Source: Solirubrobacterales bacterium
Lineage (GTDB): Bacteria; Actinomycetota; Thermoleophilia; Solirubrobacterales; 70-9
DNA: 35,869 nt
Direction: 5' to 3'
NCBI GenBank assembly: GCA_021323175.1
Contig: JAJTCK010000015.1
Location: 1-35,869 of the forward strand
The notes under the pieces were generated by a model. The model was given only the letters and a program-made list of their open reading frames with translations, made no database searches and was not told the DNA's origin. The position numbers and the translations under genes were made by a program. Of this stretch, positions 24,778 to 32,831 are shown piece after piece (position 1 is the first letter of the stretch; each line of letters begins with the position of its first letter).

Positions 24778-25158
24778 TCAGTGGGTGTCGAAGTACATTC
24801 GGATGCAGACCCCCGGATCTACGTCCTCGAAGTGGACCGGGCTCGACAGGCGCCCGATCAGCGGTAGGCCCATCCCGAATCCGTTCCAGTCCGGATGAGG
24901 CGACATCCCGACGCCGCGGTCCACAACCGCCACCACCAGCTGTCCTGCTCTGAGCTCAGCGTTGACTCGGATCTCCCCGTCGGCCTCGCCGCGGTAGCCA
25001 TGGCAATAGGCATTCGTGACCGCCTCCGTGACCGCGAGAGCGACGTCGGTCCGATCCGCTCCGCATTGAGCGGCGATCCGATCGACCGCACGCCTGGCCT
25101 CCGCGATGCTGGAGGCCTGCGCCGGCAGTTCCATGGACAGCAGTAGCTCGGAGGCCAT
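24778..25158 (-). CDS. RsbW-like anti-sigma factor / serine kinase
   Basis: A 126-residue GHKL ATPase. The N box is TEAVTNAYCHGY with catalytic-type Glu45 and Asn49, G1 is DRGVG at about 80-84, and G2 is GFGMGLP at about 93-99. This is the whole RsbW/SpoIIAB architecture, without extra domains. Such proteins bind and silence a SigB/SigF-type factor and phosphorylate a STAS antagonist, and the divergent gene encodes exactly such a STAS protein. ATG 25158 is chosen because it gives the family N-terminus and lies 8 bases after a GGGTAG -10 motif, so the transcript may be nearly leaderless. The longer frame upstream crosses the promoter. No sigma factor gene is in the window. Confidence 0.88.
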   Translation of the reverse strand: MASELLLSMELPAQASSIAEARRAVDRIAAQCGADRTDVALAVTEAVTNAYCHGYRGEADGEIRVNAELRAGQLVVAVVDRGVGMSPHPDWNGFGMGLPLIGRLSSPVHFEDVDPGVCIRMYFDTH

Positions 25159-25166
25159 GGTTTTCG

Positions 25167-25193
25167 CTACCCGCGCAATACGCGCGTCTAAAC
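25167..25193 (-). promoter_or_regulatory. SigB/SigF-type promoter of the anti-sigma gene
   Basis: On the minus strand GTTT (25193-25190) and GGGTAG (25172-25167) are separated by exactly 17 bases, matching the GTTT-N15-17-GGGTA(T) consensus of actinobacterial SigF / Bacillus SigB promoters. Transcription would start almost at the ATG at 25158. The spacer carries a CGCGC-AATAC-GCGCG inverted repeat at 25172-25186. Autoregulation of an anti-sigma gene by its own sigma factor is the classical arrangement. Confidence 0.6.
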
Positions 25194-25288
25194 GGGTGTG
25201 GATTGCAAAACCGGGGCTCTTTGGCCTTTGGTCTGGCAAAATCCTCGTCGCGCAATGGAGGCGCATCCATTTCTTCGAGGACTCGGGC

Positions 25289-25633
25289 ATGGACGGTGCG
25301 GATCAGACAAGGTCAGGGGCTCGGCCGCCGAAGCCGTTCTCGATGCAGGTTCGCGAAGAAGGCGGCACGTCGTTCATCGTTCTTGCCGGCGAGTTGGACC
25401 TTGCCCACTCCGACCGGCTCGACTCCGCGATACGGAAAACCGAGAGCGACGGCGCGGCTCGGATAGTCGTGGACATGGAGGATTTGACCTTCTTGGACTC
25501 CATGGCCCTCAGCATGATCCTCGGAGCCATCCGACGCCAGGAGGGACAGAGGCGCTTGCAGTTCATCCCGTCGAAGCACGACGCCGTCCAGCGAATCCTT
25601 TCGCTCACGAACACCGAGGACCTGTGCTTCTGA
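25289..25633 (+). CDS. STAS-domain anti-sigma factor antagonist
   Basis: A 114-residue RsbV/SpoIIAA-like protein starting at ATG 25289 behind a GAGG ribosome binding site. The STAS fold is seen in SFIVLAGELDLAHSDRLDSAI and RIVVDMEDLTFLDSMALSMIL. The phosphorylation loop, usually D-S-(S/T)-G, reads D70-S71-M-A: one serine remains, and the second hydroxyl residue and the glycine are changed. Its partner is presumably the divergent anti-sigma kinase. The two genes point away from each other across 130 bp rather than forming the usual operon. The protein ends in a Cys (DLCF). Confidence 0.88.
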   Translation: MDGADQTRSGARPPKPFSMQVREEGGTSFIVLAGELDLAHSDRLDSAIRKTESDGAARIVVDMEDLTFLDSMALSMILGAIRRQEGQRRLQFIPSKHDAVQRILSLTNTEDLCF

Positions 25634-25743
25634 GCCGTTGGCTCCGCCCGTTGGCGGTGGAAGTCGTTCCTCTGAAGCCGGGCCTCCTGCGAAACCCGGC
25701 GGCTTGAGGGGGCAGCCCTGCGGGATCCCTCGTCACACGGCTG
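25634..25743. other. Gap after STAS gene
   Basis: A 110-bp convergent gap between the STAS stop and the membrane-peptide stop. It holds the imperfect hairpin at 25675-25705 and nothing coding. Confidence 0.4.
25675..25705 (+). terminator. Terminator-like hairpin after STAS gene
   Basis: AAGCCGGG pairs with CCCGGC-CTT (two unpaired G) around a 13-base loop about 40 bases after the STAS stop, followed by GAGGGGG. The stem is imperfect and no T-run follows. Confidence 0.3.
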
Positions 25744-25818
25744 CTAGAAGACCCGCTGTGCCAGGTAGATGGCCAGCAGGACGAGGATCACGATCACGAG
25801 GATGGTGACGATGTCCAT
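25744..25818 (-). CDS. 24-residue single-span membrane micropeptide
   Basis: ATG 25818 to TAG 25744 encodes MDIVTILVIVILVLLAIYLA followed by QRVF. A single hydrophobic helix of about 18 residues is framed by an acidic N-terminus and a basic C-terminus. A strong GAGGAGG-like ribosome binding site (GGAGGA, about 8 bases upstream) and a GGGTAG promoter-like motif at 25859-25864 support expression. The composition is far from what a random high-GC frame would give. It lies between mraY and the sigma-regulator pair. I cannot name a family; roles such as membrane stress sensing or modulation of a membrane partner are speculation. Confidence 0.6.
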   Translation of the reverse strand: MDIVTILVIVILVLLAIYLAQRVF

Positions 25819-25858
25819 ATCTGGAGTCCTCCTCTCGGTCGTCGATGACCGCTAGGGC

Positions 25859-25884
25859 CTACCCGGTCGAGCCCGGCCGTAACC
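25859..25884 (-). promoter_or_regulatory. SigB/SigF-like promoter motif of the micropeptide
   Basis: On the minus strand GGTTA (25884-25880) and GGGTAG (25864-25859) are 15 bases apart. The -10 part is identical to that of the anti-sigma promoter at 25167-25172. A 40-base leader with a clear ribosome binding site leads to the micropeptide ATG. Confidence 0.45.
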
Positions 25885-25986
25885 GCGGCTACGGGCCGGG
25901 GCTCGCGCGCGTGCCGGACCGCCGCGGAGGCTTCGTTCTTGCCAGCGCCTCAAGCTTCAGCAGGCGCTGCTCTCTGCCCAGACGGC

Positions 25987-26961
25987 CTAGGTCCCGATCG
26001 ACTGCTGATACAGCGTGAAGCCGATGCCCGAGCAGACCGCGGCGATGATCCAGAAGCGAAGCATGATCTTTGTCTCGGACCAGGCGAGCAGCTCGAAGTG
26101 GTGGTGGACCGGGGCCATCAGCAGGATGCGGCGGCGGAACGCCTTGAAGGTGAGGACTTGGAGGGCCACCGAAAGGGCCTCGATCACGAAGATGCCGCCG
26201 ATGATGACCAGCAGCACCTCGGTCTGGGTCATCACGGCCATGGCTCCGATCGCGCCGCCGAGGCCCAGCGAGCCGGTGTCGCCCATGAAGATTGAGGCGG
26301 GGAACGCGTTGAACCACAGAAAGCCCACGCAGCCGCCGACCAGGCATGCGGACAGCAACGACAGGTTCTCCTGCTCGTTGGTCACGAAGGTGATCGCGGT
26401 ATAGGCCAGGAAGACGATCGCGCAGCATCCGGCTGCGAGCCCGTCGAGCCCGTCCGTCAGGTTCACCCCGTTCGACGCACCGGCGATGACCGCGTAGATC
26501 AGCAACAGGTACGCCCAGTTCGGGATGTCCAGCTCGGCGTCAGAGATGCGCAGCTCGACGACCGAGTCCAGGCCGACTTCCTCGGTGGCGACGTAGTAGA
26601 GCCCGAATGCAAGGACGAACTGCGCCGCCAGCTTCCAGCGCGCCGAGAGGCCGAGGGAGCGGCGCTTGGCGAGCTTGGTGATGTCGTCGGCGAAGCCGAT
26701 CGCCGCGCAGCCGATCGCCACGCCGAACACCGCCAGGCTGGCCGAGTCCCTGTCGGAGAGCACCAGATAGGGGATGGAGATGGCGGTGAAGACGATCAGC
26801 CCGCCCATCGTGGGCGTGCCGGCCTTCTCATGGTGCTCCTCGGGGCCCTCCTCGCGGATCTGCTGCCCGAACTCCTGCAGGCGCAGGTACTCGATGAACT
26901 TCGGTCCCAGGAAGATGCAGATCAGCATCGCCGTCATTCCGGCGATCAGCACCTCACCCAT
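25987..26961 (-). CDS. mraY: Phospho-N-acetylmuramoyl-pentapeptide transferase
   Basis: Membrane enzyme that transfers phospho-MurNAc-pentapeptide to undecaprenyl phosphate, making lipid I. Ten transmembrane segments fit the 324 residues. KAGTPTMGG (about 46-54), the Asp pair in GFADDITKLAKRRSLG (about 90-105), NGVNLTDGLDGLA and NAFPASIFMGDTGSLGLGG are the family motifs, and APVHHHFEL is near the C-terminus. ATG 26961 overlaps the murF stop by 8 bp and has GGAGAG upstream; the ATG at 26979 lies deeper inside murF. After mraY the cluster is interrupted before murD. Confidence 0.97.
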   Translation of the reverse strand: MGEVLIAGMTAMLICIFLGPKFIEYLRLQEFGQQIREEGPEEHHEKAGTPTMGGLIVFTAISIPYLVLSDRDSASLAVFGVAIGCAAIGFADDITKLAKRRSLGLSARWKLAAQFVLAFGLYYVATEEVGLDSVVELRISDAELDIPNWAYLLLIYAVIAGASNGVNLTDGLDGLAAGCCAIVFLAYTAITFVTNEQENLSLLSACLVGGCVGFLWFNAFPASIFMGDTGSLGLGGAIGAMAVMTQTEVLLVIIGGIFVIEALSVALQVLTFKAFRRRILLMAPVHHHFELLAWSETKIMLRFWIIAAVCSGIGFTLYQQSIGT

Positions 26962-28360
26962 TCGCGTCGCTCTCTCCATCCCGAGGCGCGGCTGACGGGC
27001 TCGCTTCCGAGAGGATCTCGGCGACGCGCTCCAGGCCGACCGCTCGGCTGCCCTTGACGAGGACCGCGTCCCCTGGCCCCAAGGTGTCTCGGAGAGCGGC
27101 GGCGGCCGCCTCGGCGTTCGGGACGTGAACGTCGGGCTCGTAGGCGCCTGCGAGCTCGCCGACGCCGATCAGGTGGGAGACGCCGACGTCCCGGGCGTGC
27201 TCGCCGATCTCGCGGTGGTGGGCGGCCGCCCCGGGACCGAGCTCGAGCATGTCGCCCAGCACCGCCATGCGCCGCCCGTCGGTCCGCAGGGTGGCCAGGT
27301 GGTCGAGCGCAGCGCGCATCGAGACCGGGTTGGCGTTGTAGGAGTCGTTGACCAGGATCGCGTTCCCCGGGAGCTGGACGAGCTCCCCACGGAGGCGCGA
27401 GAAGACTATCCCCGGCGCCCGCCGGGCCATTCCCTCAAGCGACAGTCCCAGCGCGAGGCCCGCGGCGATCGCCGCCAGGGCGTTGTCCAGGTTGTGGGCC
27501 TCCACGAACGGCAGCTTGAACGCCCGCTCCCCGGCCGGGGAGACGACGACGGCGTTGGTCTCCCCCGCCTCAGCCAGGATCTCGCGCGCGTGCACGTCTC
27601 CGCCCTCGCCGAAGGTGATCCGCCGCCGCGCGCGCGAGACGTGCGGTCCAAGCACCCCCGGGTCGGCCGGGACGACCGCCGTCCCCTCCTCGGTGAGTCC
27701 GTCGATCAACTCGGCCTTCGCCTCGGCGATCGCCTCGATGCTGCCCAGCAGCTCGACGTGAACCGGGCCGACGTTCGTGATCACGCCGACGTCGGGCTCG
27801 GCGATCTCGCACAGCTCGGCGATCTGCCCCGGACCCCGCATCCCCATCTCGAGCACCAGCGCCTCAGTCCCCGGCGGGGCGGCGAGTATGGCCAGCGGCA
27901 GGCCGATCTCGGTGTTGAAGTTCTCGCGGCTCGCGTGAGTCCTGACAGGGAGGATCGCCCGGCAGACGTCCTTGACCGACGTCTTCCCCGTCGACCCGGT
28001 GATTCCGATCACGCCGGCTCCCAGCTCGCGTCGCCAGGCGCGCGCCAGGGACTGAAGGGCGCCGAGAGGGTCGGTTGCGCCAAGGACCCATCCTTCTCCG
28101 GTCCCTCCCCCGCGCTCGCGCTTGGCGGCGATCTCGTTGGCCCAGGGAGTCCCGACCAGGACGCCCCACGCCCCCGATCCGAGCGCGGCCCCCGCGAACT
28201 CCCCGCCGTCCATCCTCTCTCCCGGCAGGCCGACGAACAGGTCTCCATCCCGCACTTCGCGGGAGTCGATCACGACCCGCGTGGCTCCCCCGGGGGGGCC
28301 GTCGGCGAACGCGGTCGCTCCGGCCGCTGCGGCCAGCCGCTCCCCGCTGAGCTCGATCAC
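26954..28360 (-). CDS. murF: UDP-N-acetylmuramoyl-tripeptide--D-Ala-D-Ala ligase
   Basis: Adds D-Ala-D-Ala to complete the UDP-MurNAc-pentapeptide. The 468-residue protein starts at GTG 28360, overlapping the murE stop (GTGA). The N-terminal substrate domain has VVIDSREVRDGDLFVGLPG, the ATP loop is GSTGKTS at about 123-129, and ENFNTEIGLPLAIL and the C-terminal LVNDSYNANPVSMRAALD are MurF signatures. The C-terminal 20 residues are hydrophilic. It overlaps mraY by 8 bp. Confidence 0.97.
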   Translation of the reverse strand: MIELSGERLAAAAGATAFADGPPGGATRVVIDSREVRDGDLFVGLPGERMDGGEFAGAALGSGAWGVLVGTPWANEIAAKRERGGGTGEGWVLGATDPLGALQSLARAWRRELGAGVIGITGSTGKTSVKDVCRAILPVRTHASRENFNTEIGLPLAILAAPPGTEALVLEMGMRGPGQIAELCEIAEPDVGVITNVGPVHVELLGSIEAIAEAKAELIDGLTEEGTAVVPADPGVLGPHVSRARRRITFGEGGDVHAREILAEAGETNAVVVSPAGERAFKLPFVEAHNLDNALAAIAAGLALGLSLEGMARRAPGIVFSRLRGELVQLPGNAILVNDSYNANPVSMRAALDHLATLRTDGRRMAVLGDMLELGPGAAAHHREIGEHARDVGVSHLIGVGELAGAYEPDVHVPNAEAAAAALRDTLGPGDAVLVKGSRAVGLERVAEILSEASPSAAPRDGESDANG

Positions 28361-29862
28361 TTGGCGGCGCCCGCCGAGAGGCCCCGCAGCTCCTCGCGCG
28401 CCACGTCGCGGTCGTCGAACGGGATCTTCCGCCCGTTCTCGAACTCCTGTCCCTGTTCGTGGCCCTTGCCGGCGATCACGACGGTGTCTCCCGTCCCGGC
28501 GCGCGAGAGGGCGAGCGCGATCGCCCGGCGGCGATCAGCCTCCACAACCACCTGGTCCCGGTCCGGGATCCCCGCGAGGATGTCGGCGATGATCGCGTCA
28601 GGCGCCTCGGAGCGCGGGTTGTCCGACGTGACCACCGGGACGTCCGACAGCTCGGCTCCGGTCCTGCCCATCAGGGGACGCTTGTCGCGATCCCTGTCGC
28701 CGCCGCAGCCGAAGACAGCGATCAGTTGTCCCTCGGTGATCTCGCGCGCGGCCTTGAGGACGTTCTCGAGCGAGTCGGGCGTATGCGCGTAGTCGACCAG
28801 CACCGAAAAGGCCTGCCCCTCCTCGATCGGCTCGAAGCGGCCGGGGACCCGGCCGGCGGACGCCAGCGCCGCCACCGAGGATTCGAGGTCGAGACCGAGT
28901 GCGTCCGCGGTCGCCAGGGCCGCCATCGCGTTCTCGACGTTGAACTGGCCGGGGAGCGGGGTGATCACGTCGAAGTGGCCTTGGGGCGTGAGGCACTCGA
29001 ACCGCGAGCCGGAGGCGTCGAAGACCACGCCGCGGGCGCTGAAGTCCGCGTCCGCGCCAGCCGCCGAAATCGTCAGGCACTCGGCTCCCTCTCCATGGGC
29101 CAGCTCCTGTGCCAGCCGGCGGCCGTAGGCGTCGTCCACGTTGATGACCGACACGCCGCCCTCCAGAACCAGGAGCGGCGAGCCGCCCTCGGCCGAGAAG
29201 AGCAGACGCTTCGCCGCGAAGTAATCCTCCATGTCGGCGTGGAAGTCAAGATGGTCCTGCGTCAAATTCGTGAACACCTTGACGTCGAAGTGGATCGCAT
29301 CGGCGCGGTGCAGCACCAGTGCGTGCGAGGAAACCTCCATTGCGCAGGCTTCGTCGCCCGAGTCCAGCATCCGGGCGAACGTCGCCTGCAGGTCGATCGC
29401 CTCGGGGGTGGTGCGCTCGACCTCCTCGACCTGGCCTCCGACGACGCGGTGCACCGTGCCCAGCAGGCCGCAGCGACGCCCCGCCGCCTCCAGCAGCCTC
29501 CGGATCAGGAACGCGGTGGTCGTCTTCCCGTTCGTTCCGGTGACCCCGACCACGCTCAGCTCAGCAGTTGGATCGCCTTGGAAGGTGGCCGCCAGCGGCG
29601 CCATCGCGGCGCGGGCGTCCGCCACCCTCACCTCGGGCACTCCCAGCTCCAGCGGACGCTCGACCACCAGCGCGGAGGCGCCGGCCTCGACGGCGGCGGG
29701 CGCGAACTCGTGGCCGTCCCTGCTCAGGCCTGTGACGCAGAAGAAGAGGGTTCCCTCGCTGACGGCGCGGCTGTCGTAGGCGAGACTCGTGATCGGGGTC
29801 TCGTCCGCGCCCCGCACCTCGGCGGGGAGGTTCGCTGCGCGAACCAGCTCGGCCAGCTCCAT
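28357..29862 (-). CDS. murE: UDP-MurNAc-tripeptide synthetase (meso-DAP type)
   Basis: Adds the third stem-peptide residue. From ATG 29862 the product is 501 residues. Landmarks are SLAYDSRAVSEGTLFFCV, the ATP loop GTNGKTT at about 109-115, EVSSHALVLHRAD and the C-terminal DYAHTPDSLENVLKA. The specificity motif DNPR at about 414-417 (SDNPRSEAPD) indicates meso-diaminopimelate rather than lysine, so the wall is predicted to be A1gamma-like. Any longer upstream reading would run through the coiled-coil gene in another frame and is rejected. It begins 31 bases after that gene. Confidence 0.97.
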   Translation of the reverse strand: MELAELVRAANLPAEVRGADETPITSLAYDSRAVSEGTLFFCVTGLSRDGHEFAPAAVEAGASALVVERPLELGVPEVRVADARAAMAPLAATFQGDPTAELSVVGVTGTNGKTTTAFLIRRLLEAAGRRCGLLGTVHRVVGGQVEEVERTTPEAIDLQATFARMLDSGDEACAMEVSSHALVLHRADAIHFDVKVFTNLTQDHLDFHADMEDYFAAKRLLFSAEGGSPLLVLEGGVSVINVDDAYGRRLAQELAHGEGAECLTISAAGADADFSARGVVFDASGSRFECLTPQGHFDVITPLPGQFNVENAMAALATADALGLDLESSVAALASAGRVPGRFEPIEEGQAFSVLVDYAHTPDSLENVLKAAREITEGQLIAVFGCGGDRDRDKRPLMGRTGAELSDVPVVTSDNPRSEAPDAIIADILAGIPDRDQVVVEADRRRAIALALSRAGTGDTVVIAGKGHEQGQEFENGRKIPFDDRDVAREELRGLSAGAAK

Positions 29863-29893
29863 CGGGCGCAATGTTATGGACGCGGCCGGGGGG

Positions 29894-30664
29894 CTAGGCG
29901 AGCGAGCGCTCGGCGTCGCGCTCGGCCGACTCGGCGGCCTCGAGCTCCCGCTCCGCTTCGTCTCGCGCGCCCTCCGCGTCCCGCAGGCGGGAGCGAGCCC
30001 GCTCGACGGCTTCCTCGGCCTTGCGCAGCTTGGCCCTGGCCCGCTCCGCGCGCTTGGCCGCGGCGGCGTGTGTCCGCTCGGCGGCCTGCCGCGCGCGCGC
30101 GGCCGCCCTGGGATCGTGCTCGGCGGCCTCCGAAGCGGCGTCGGCGGCCCCCCGACCCCGGCGCTGGGGCTCGGGCGCCGAACCGAAGCCGACAGGCTCC
30201 CGGTCGCGGGCGATCCGTCCCTGCTCGAACTCCCGCCGCAGGTCCTCGTCGGTGGCGAGCGCTCGCAGGGTGTCGCGGGCGCGGTCCAGATTCGCGGGGC
30301 TTGCGTGGCCACGATCCTCCAGGGCCGTCGCGACTGCGCTCATCAGCGATTCGATCGCGTCTTGCTGGGCCGACATCGCCTCGCGCAGCGCGTCCCCGGC
30401 CCCCGTCGCTCCGGCCCCGCGCTGCGCCTTCGCCAGTCTCTGTCCCGAGCGCAGCAGCTCGCCCGCCGCATCCGGATCCGCGGCCGCCGCCCTGTTCACC
30501 GCCCACGCCGGGACGGTCGGCTTCACGAGCTTCTGGACGCGGTCGGCTTGCGGCTTCTTACCGCTCTTGCTCAGCTCCTTCGCCAGCTCGTTGCGCGCGC
30601 CCACGAACTCCTCGGGCAGAAGCGAGTAGAGGCCCAGCTCCTCCTTCGTCGGCTTCGCGGTCAC
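29894..30664 (-). CDS. Conserved hypothetical coiled-coil protein
   Basis: A 256-residue soluble protein starting at GTG 30664, two bases after the cupin stop. The first 60 residues (ELGLYSLLPEEFVGARNELA, then KPTVPAWAVNRAA) match a recurring actinobacterial domain of unknown function whose usual pattern is L-P-x-E-F followed by K-P-T-x-x-A-W. From about residue 155 it is highly charged Ala/Glu/Arg sequence with heptad character, a long coiled coil. No signal peptide or membrane helix. It lies between ftsI and murE, where a division cluster normally has nothing, and is coupled to the cupin gene. Function unknown. Confidence 0.8.
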   Translation of the reverse strand: MTAKPTKEELGLYSLLPEEFVGARNELAKELSKSGKKPQADRVQKLVKPTVPAWAVNRAAAADPDAAGELLRSGQRLAKAQRGAGATGAGDALREAMSAQQDAIESLMSAVATALEDRGHASPANLDRARDTLRALATDEDLRREFEQGRIARDREPVGFGSAPEPQRRGRGAADAASEAAEHDPRAAARARQAAERTHAAAAKRAERARAKLRKAEEAVERARSRLRDAEGARDEAERELEAAESAERDAERSLA

Positions 30665-30666
30665 CG

Positions 30667-31074
30667 TCAGGCCGGGTCGGCCAGGTACTCCTCGTCGGTG
30701 ACGTGCTCCCCCCAGTGGGCCGAGACACCGTCGGCGTCGGCCTCCTGCAGCGCCAGATGCGTCATGAAGGTGCGCGGCGCGGCGCCGTGCCAGTGGTCCT
30801 CGTCGGGATCGAAACGGACGGTGTCACCGGCGCGGATCGCGGCGACCGCGCCGCCGCGGCTTTGGACCCTTCCCTCTCCTTCAATGACGTGGAGCACCTG
30901 TCCGAGGGGGTGGCGATGCCACGCGGTGCGGGCGCCCGGGGTGAAGTGGACCGAGAGGGCGCGCATCCGCGAGGGCAGTGGGGCGCCGGTGTCGATGGCG
31001 TCGAGCCAGACATCTCCCGTGAACCACTCTGCGGGACCGCGGGCGGTCTCCGGCCGCGTGCGCTCGATCTCCAT
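30667..31074 (-). CDS. Cupin-domain protein
   Basis: A 135-residue single-domain cupin. Metal ligands are visible in motif 1, TAWHRHPLGQVLHVIEGEG (two His and a Glu-side pattern), and in motif 2, FDPDEDHWHGA. The N-terminal half (WLDAIDTGAPLPSRMRALSVHF) is like carboxymuconolactone-decarboxylase-associated or quercetinase-type small cupins. ATG 31074 has a very good GAGGGAGG ribosome binding site. It sits 80 bp after ftsI and is followed by a coupled hypothetical gene, both foreign to a standard dcw cluster. Substrate unknown. Confidence 0.85.
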   Translation of the reverse strand: MEIERTRPETARGPAEWFTGDVWLDAIDTGAPLPSRMRALSVHFTPGARTAWHRHPLGQVLHVIEGEGRVQSRGGAVAAIRAGDTVRFDPDEDHWHGAAPRTFMTHLALQEADADGVSAHWGEHVTDEEYLADPA

Positions 31075-31154
31075 GTTGCCTCCCTCGGGTCTGATGCCGG
31101 ACGGGATGGAGGCTAGCCGCGCGAGGAGCAGCGCGGCTGCTCGGACTCGATGGG

Positions 31155-32813
31155 CTAGCCAGGCGATATTCCCAGGTACGGCAGGGCGAACTCGGCGATG
31201 TCGCCGAACACCGGCGCCGCCACGACACCGCCGCTGTGCTCGTACATCGGCTCGTCGACGATCACAGCCACGAGCAGCTCGGGATCGCGGGCCGGAGCGA
31301 ACCCGACGAACGAGGCCACGTAATCGGTCTCCGAGTACCCACCGTCGACCGCCTTTTCGGCGGTGCCCGTCTTTCCTGCGAGCTCGTAACCCGGCACCTC
31401 TACCTCGGGGGCAGTGCCGCCGGCCGCAACGACGCCCTCGAGCATCGAACGCAGCTGGGAGGCGGTCGCGGGACTGAGTACGCGGGTGCCCTCGGTGTCG
31501 CGCGGACGCGCCTCGCCCGCCGCCTGAGAGATCAGGCGCGGGTTCCGCAGAATGCCGCCGTTCGCGATCGCCGCGTATGCGGTCGCCATCTGCATCGGCG
31601 TCACCGACAGTCCCTGGCCGAGCGGCATGTTGCCCATGGTCGAGCCGGAGTAGTCGTCGACGTCCAGCAGGATTCCCTGCTCCTCGCCGGGGAACCCGAC
31701 TCCGGTCGGCTCACCGAAGCCGAAACGGCGAACCCACTCGTCGAAGCGCTCGGCGCCGACCTCCGTGCCGATCTTGACCGCCCCGACGTTGGAGGACTGG
31801 GCGAGGATCTCGGCCACCGTCGCGTGGATCGTCGGCCGCGCGTGGGCCTCCTCGATCACGCGGTCGGCGACCTTGATCGTCGGCGGCAGATAGAAGCTCG
31901 TTTCGGGGCTCACGAGTCCTTCCTCCATGGCGGCGGCGACCGTGAAGGCCTTGAACGTCGAGCCCGGCTCGTAGGTGAAGCCCGTCGTGCGGTTGAGCAA
32001 CTGCTCATCGGAAGCGTCGCCCGGGTCGTAGGGATCGAAGCCGGGCCAGTTGGCCATCGCCAGGACGTCGCCTGTGTCCGGGTCCATCACGACGGCGCTG
32101 GCGCCGGCAGCGGAGTACGCCTCGCCCGCGGCGGCGATCGCCTCTTCGGCGCGGGCCTGGATCGCGGCGTCGATCGTCAGCCTGAGGTCCTCGCCCGTGG
32201 TCGCCTCGGTGAGGGTGTCGAAGCGAATCGGCTCGCCGCGGGCGTCGTGCACGACCTCCTGCTCGCCGTTCTCTCCGCCCACCGTATCGTCGAGCGCCTG
32301 CTCGAGGCCCGTCAGGCCCTCGTTCTCATCGTTGACGGACCCGATCACCTGCGCCGCCAGCTCGCCCTGGGGATAGATGCGACGGCTGTCGGGCAGCGTC
32401 GAGATCCCGTGTATCTGAAGCTCATCGACCGCGTCGGCCTCGTCTACTGAGACCTTCTTGGCGACGTAGGCGAAACCGGAGTCGCGGTCCGAGAGGGCAT
32501 CCTCGATCTCGCCGCGCGAGACGGGCAGCACCTCGGCCAGCCGCTGCGCGGTCTGCTTCGGGTTCTTCACCTGGTAAGGCGTTGCGATCACCGTGGCCGC
32601 ATCCTCGGACACGGCCAGGACCGTGCCGGTGCGGTCCAGGACCCGACCGCGCTCGCCGGGAACCGGGATCGTCGTCACCTGCTGGGTGCGGGCGTCCGCC
32701 CGCAGCTCGCCGCCGCGCACCCCCTGGAGCCACGCGGCGCGCGCGAGGGCGACCGAGAACAGCAGCAGGAAGCCGCAGAAGATCAGGCCAAGCCGCCGGT
32801 CGATCAGCTGCAT
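31155..32813 (-). CDS. ftsI: Penicillin-binding protein 2 / FtsI septal transpeptidase
   Basis: Class B PBP that cross-links septal peptidoglycan. A short cytoplasmic start is followed by one transmembrane helix (about residues 8-28). The pedestal domain begins at GERGRVLDRTGTVLA. Active-site motifs are S285-T-F-K in EPGSTFKAF, S340-S-N and K481-T-G-T. Its 552 residues and place after ftsL match FtsI. It lies 18 bases downstream of the ftsL-like gene. The end is SPG without a PASTA domain. Spacing to the next gene (cupin) is 80 bp. Confidence 0.95.
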   Translation of the reverse strand: MQLIDRRLGLIFCGFLLLFSVALARAAWLQGVRGGELRADARTQQVTTIPVPGERGRVLDRTGTVLAVSEDAATVIATPYQVKNPKQTAQRLAEVLPVSRGEIEDALSDRDSGFAYVAKKVSVDEADAVDELQIHGISTLPDSRRIYPQGELAAQVIGSVNDENEGLTGLEQALDDTVGGENGEQEVVHDARGEPIRFDTLTEATTGEDLRLTIDAAIQARAEEAIAAAGEAYSAAGASAVVMDPDTGDVLAMANWPGFDPYDPGDASDEQLLNRTTGFTYEPGSTFKAFTVAAAMEEGLVSPETSFYLPPTIKVADRVIEEAHARPTIHATVAEILAQSSNVGAVKIGTEVGAERFDEWVRRFGFGEPTGVGFPGEEQGILLDVDDYSGSTMGNMPLGQGLSVTPMQMATAYAAIANGGILRNPRLISQAAGEARPRDTEGTRVLSPATASQLRSMLEGVVAAGGTAPEVEVPGYELAGKTGTAEKAVDGGYSETDYVASFVGFAPARDPELLVAVIVDEPMYEHSGGVVAAPVFGDIAEFALPYLGISPG

Positions 32814-32831
32814 CGTCCCCGTCCGCGGCCC

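Noticed and set aside
25889-26428. 179-residue minus-strand frame overlapping mraY
   Set aside because: It is the mraY region in another frame; MraY itself is strongly conserved, and this frame has no recognisable features.
28459-31477. Very long plus-strand open frames antisense to murE, the coiled-coil gene, the cupin and ftsI
   Set aside because: High G+C removes stop codons from opposite frames. Their translations are Arg/Gly/Pro-rich without domains, while the minus strand encodes clear conserved proteins.
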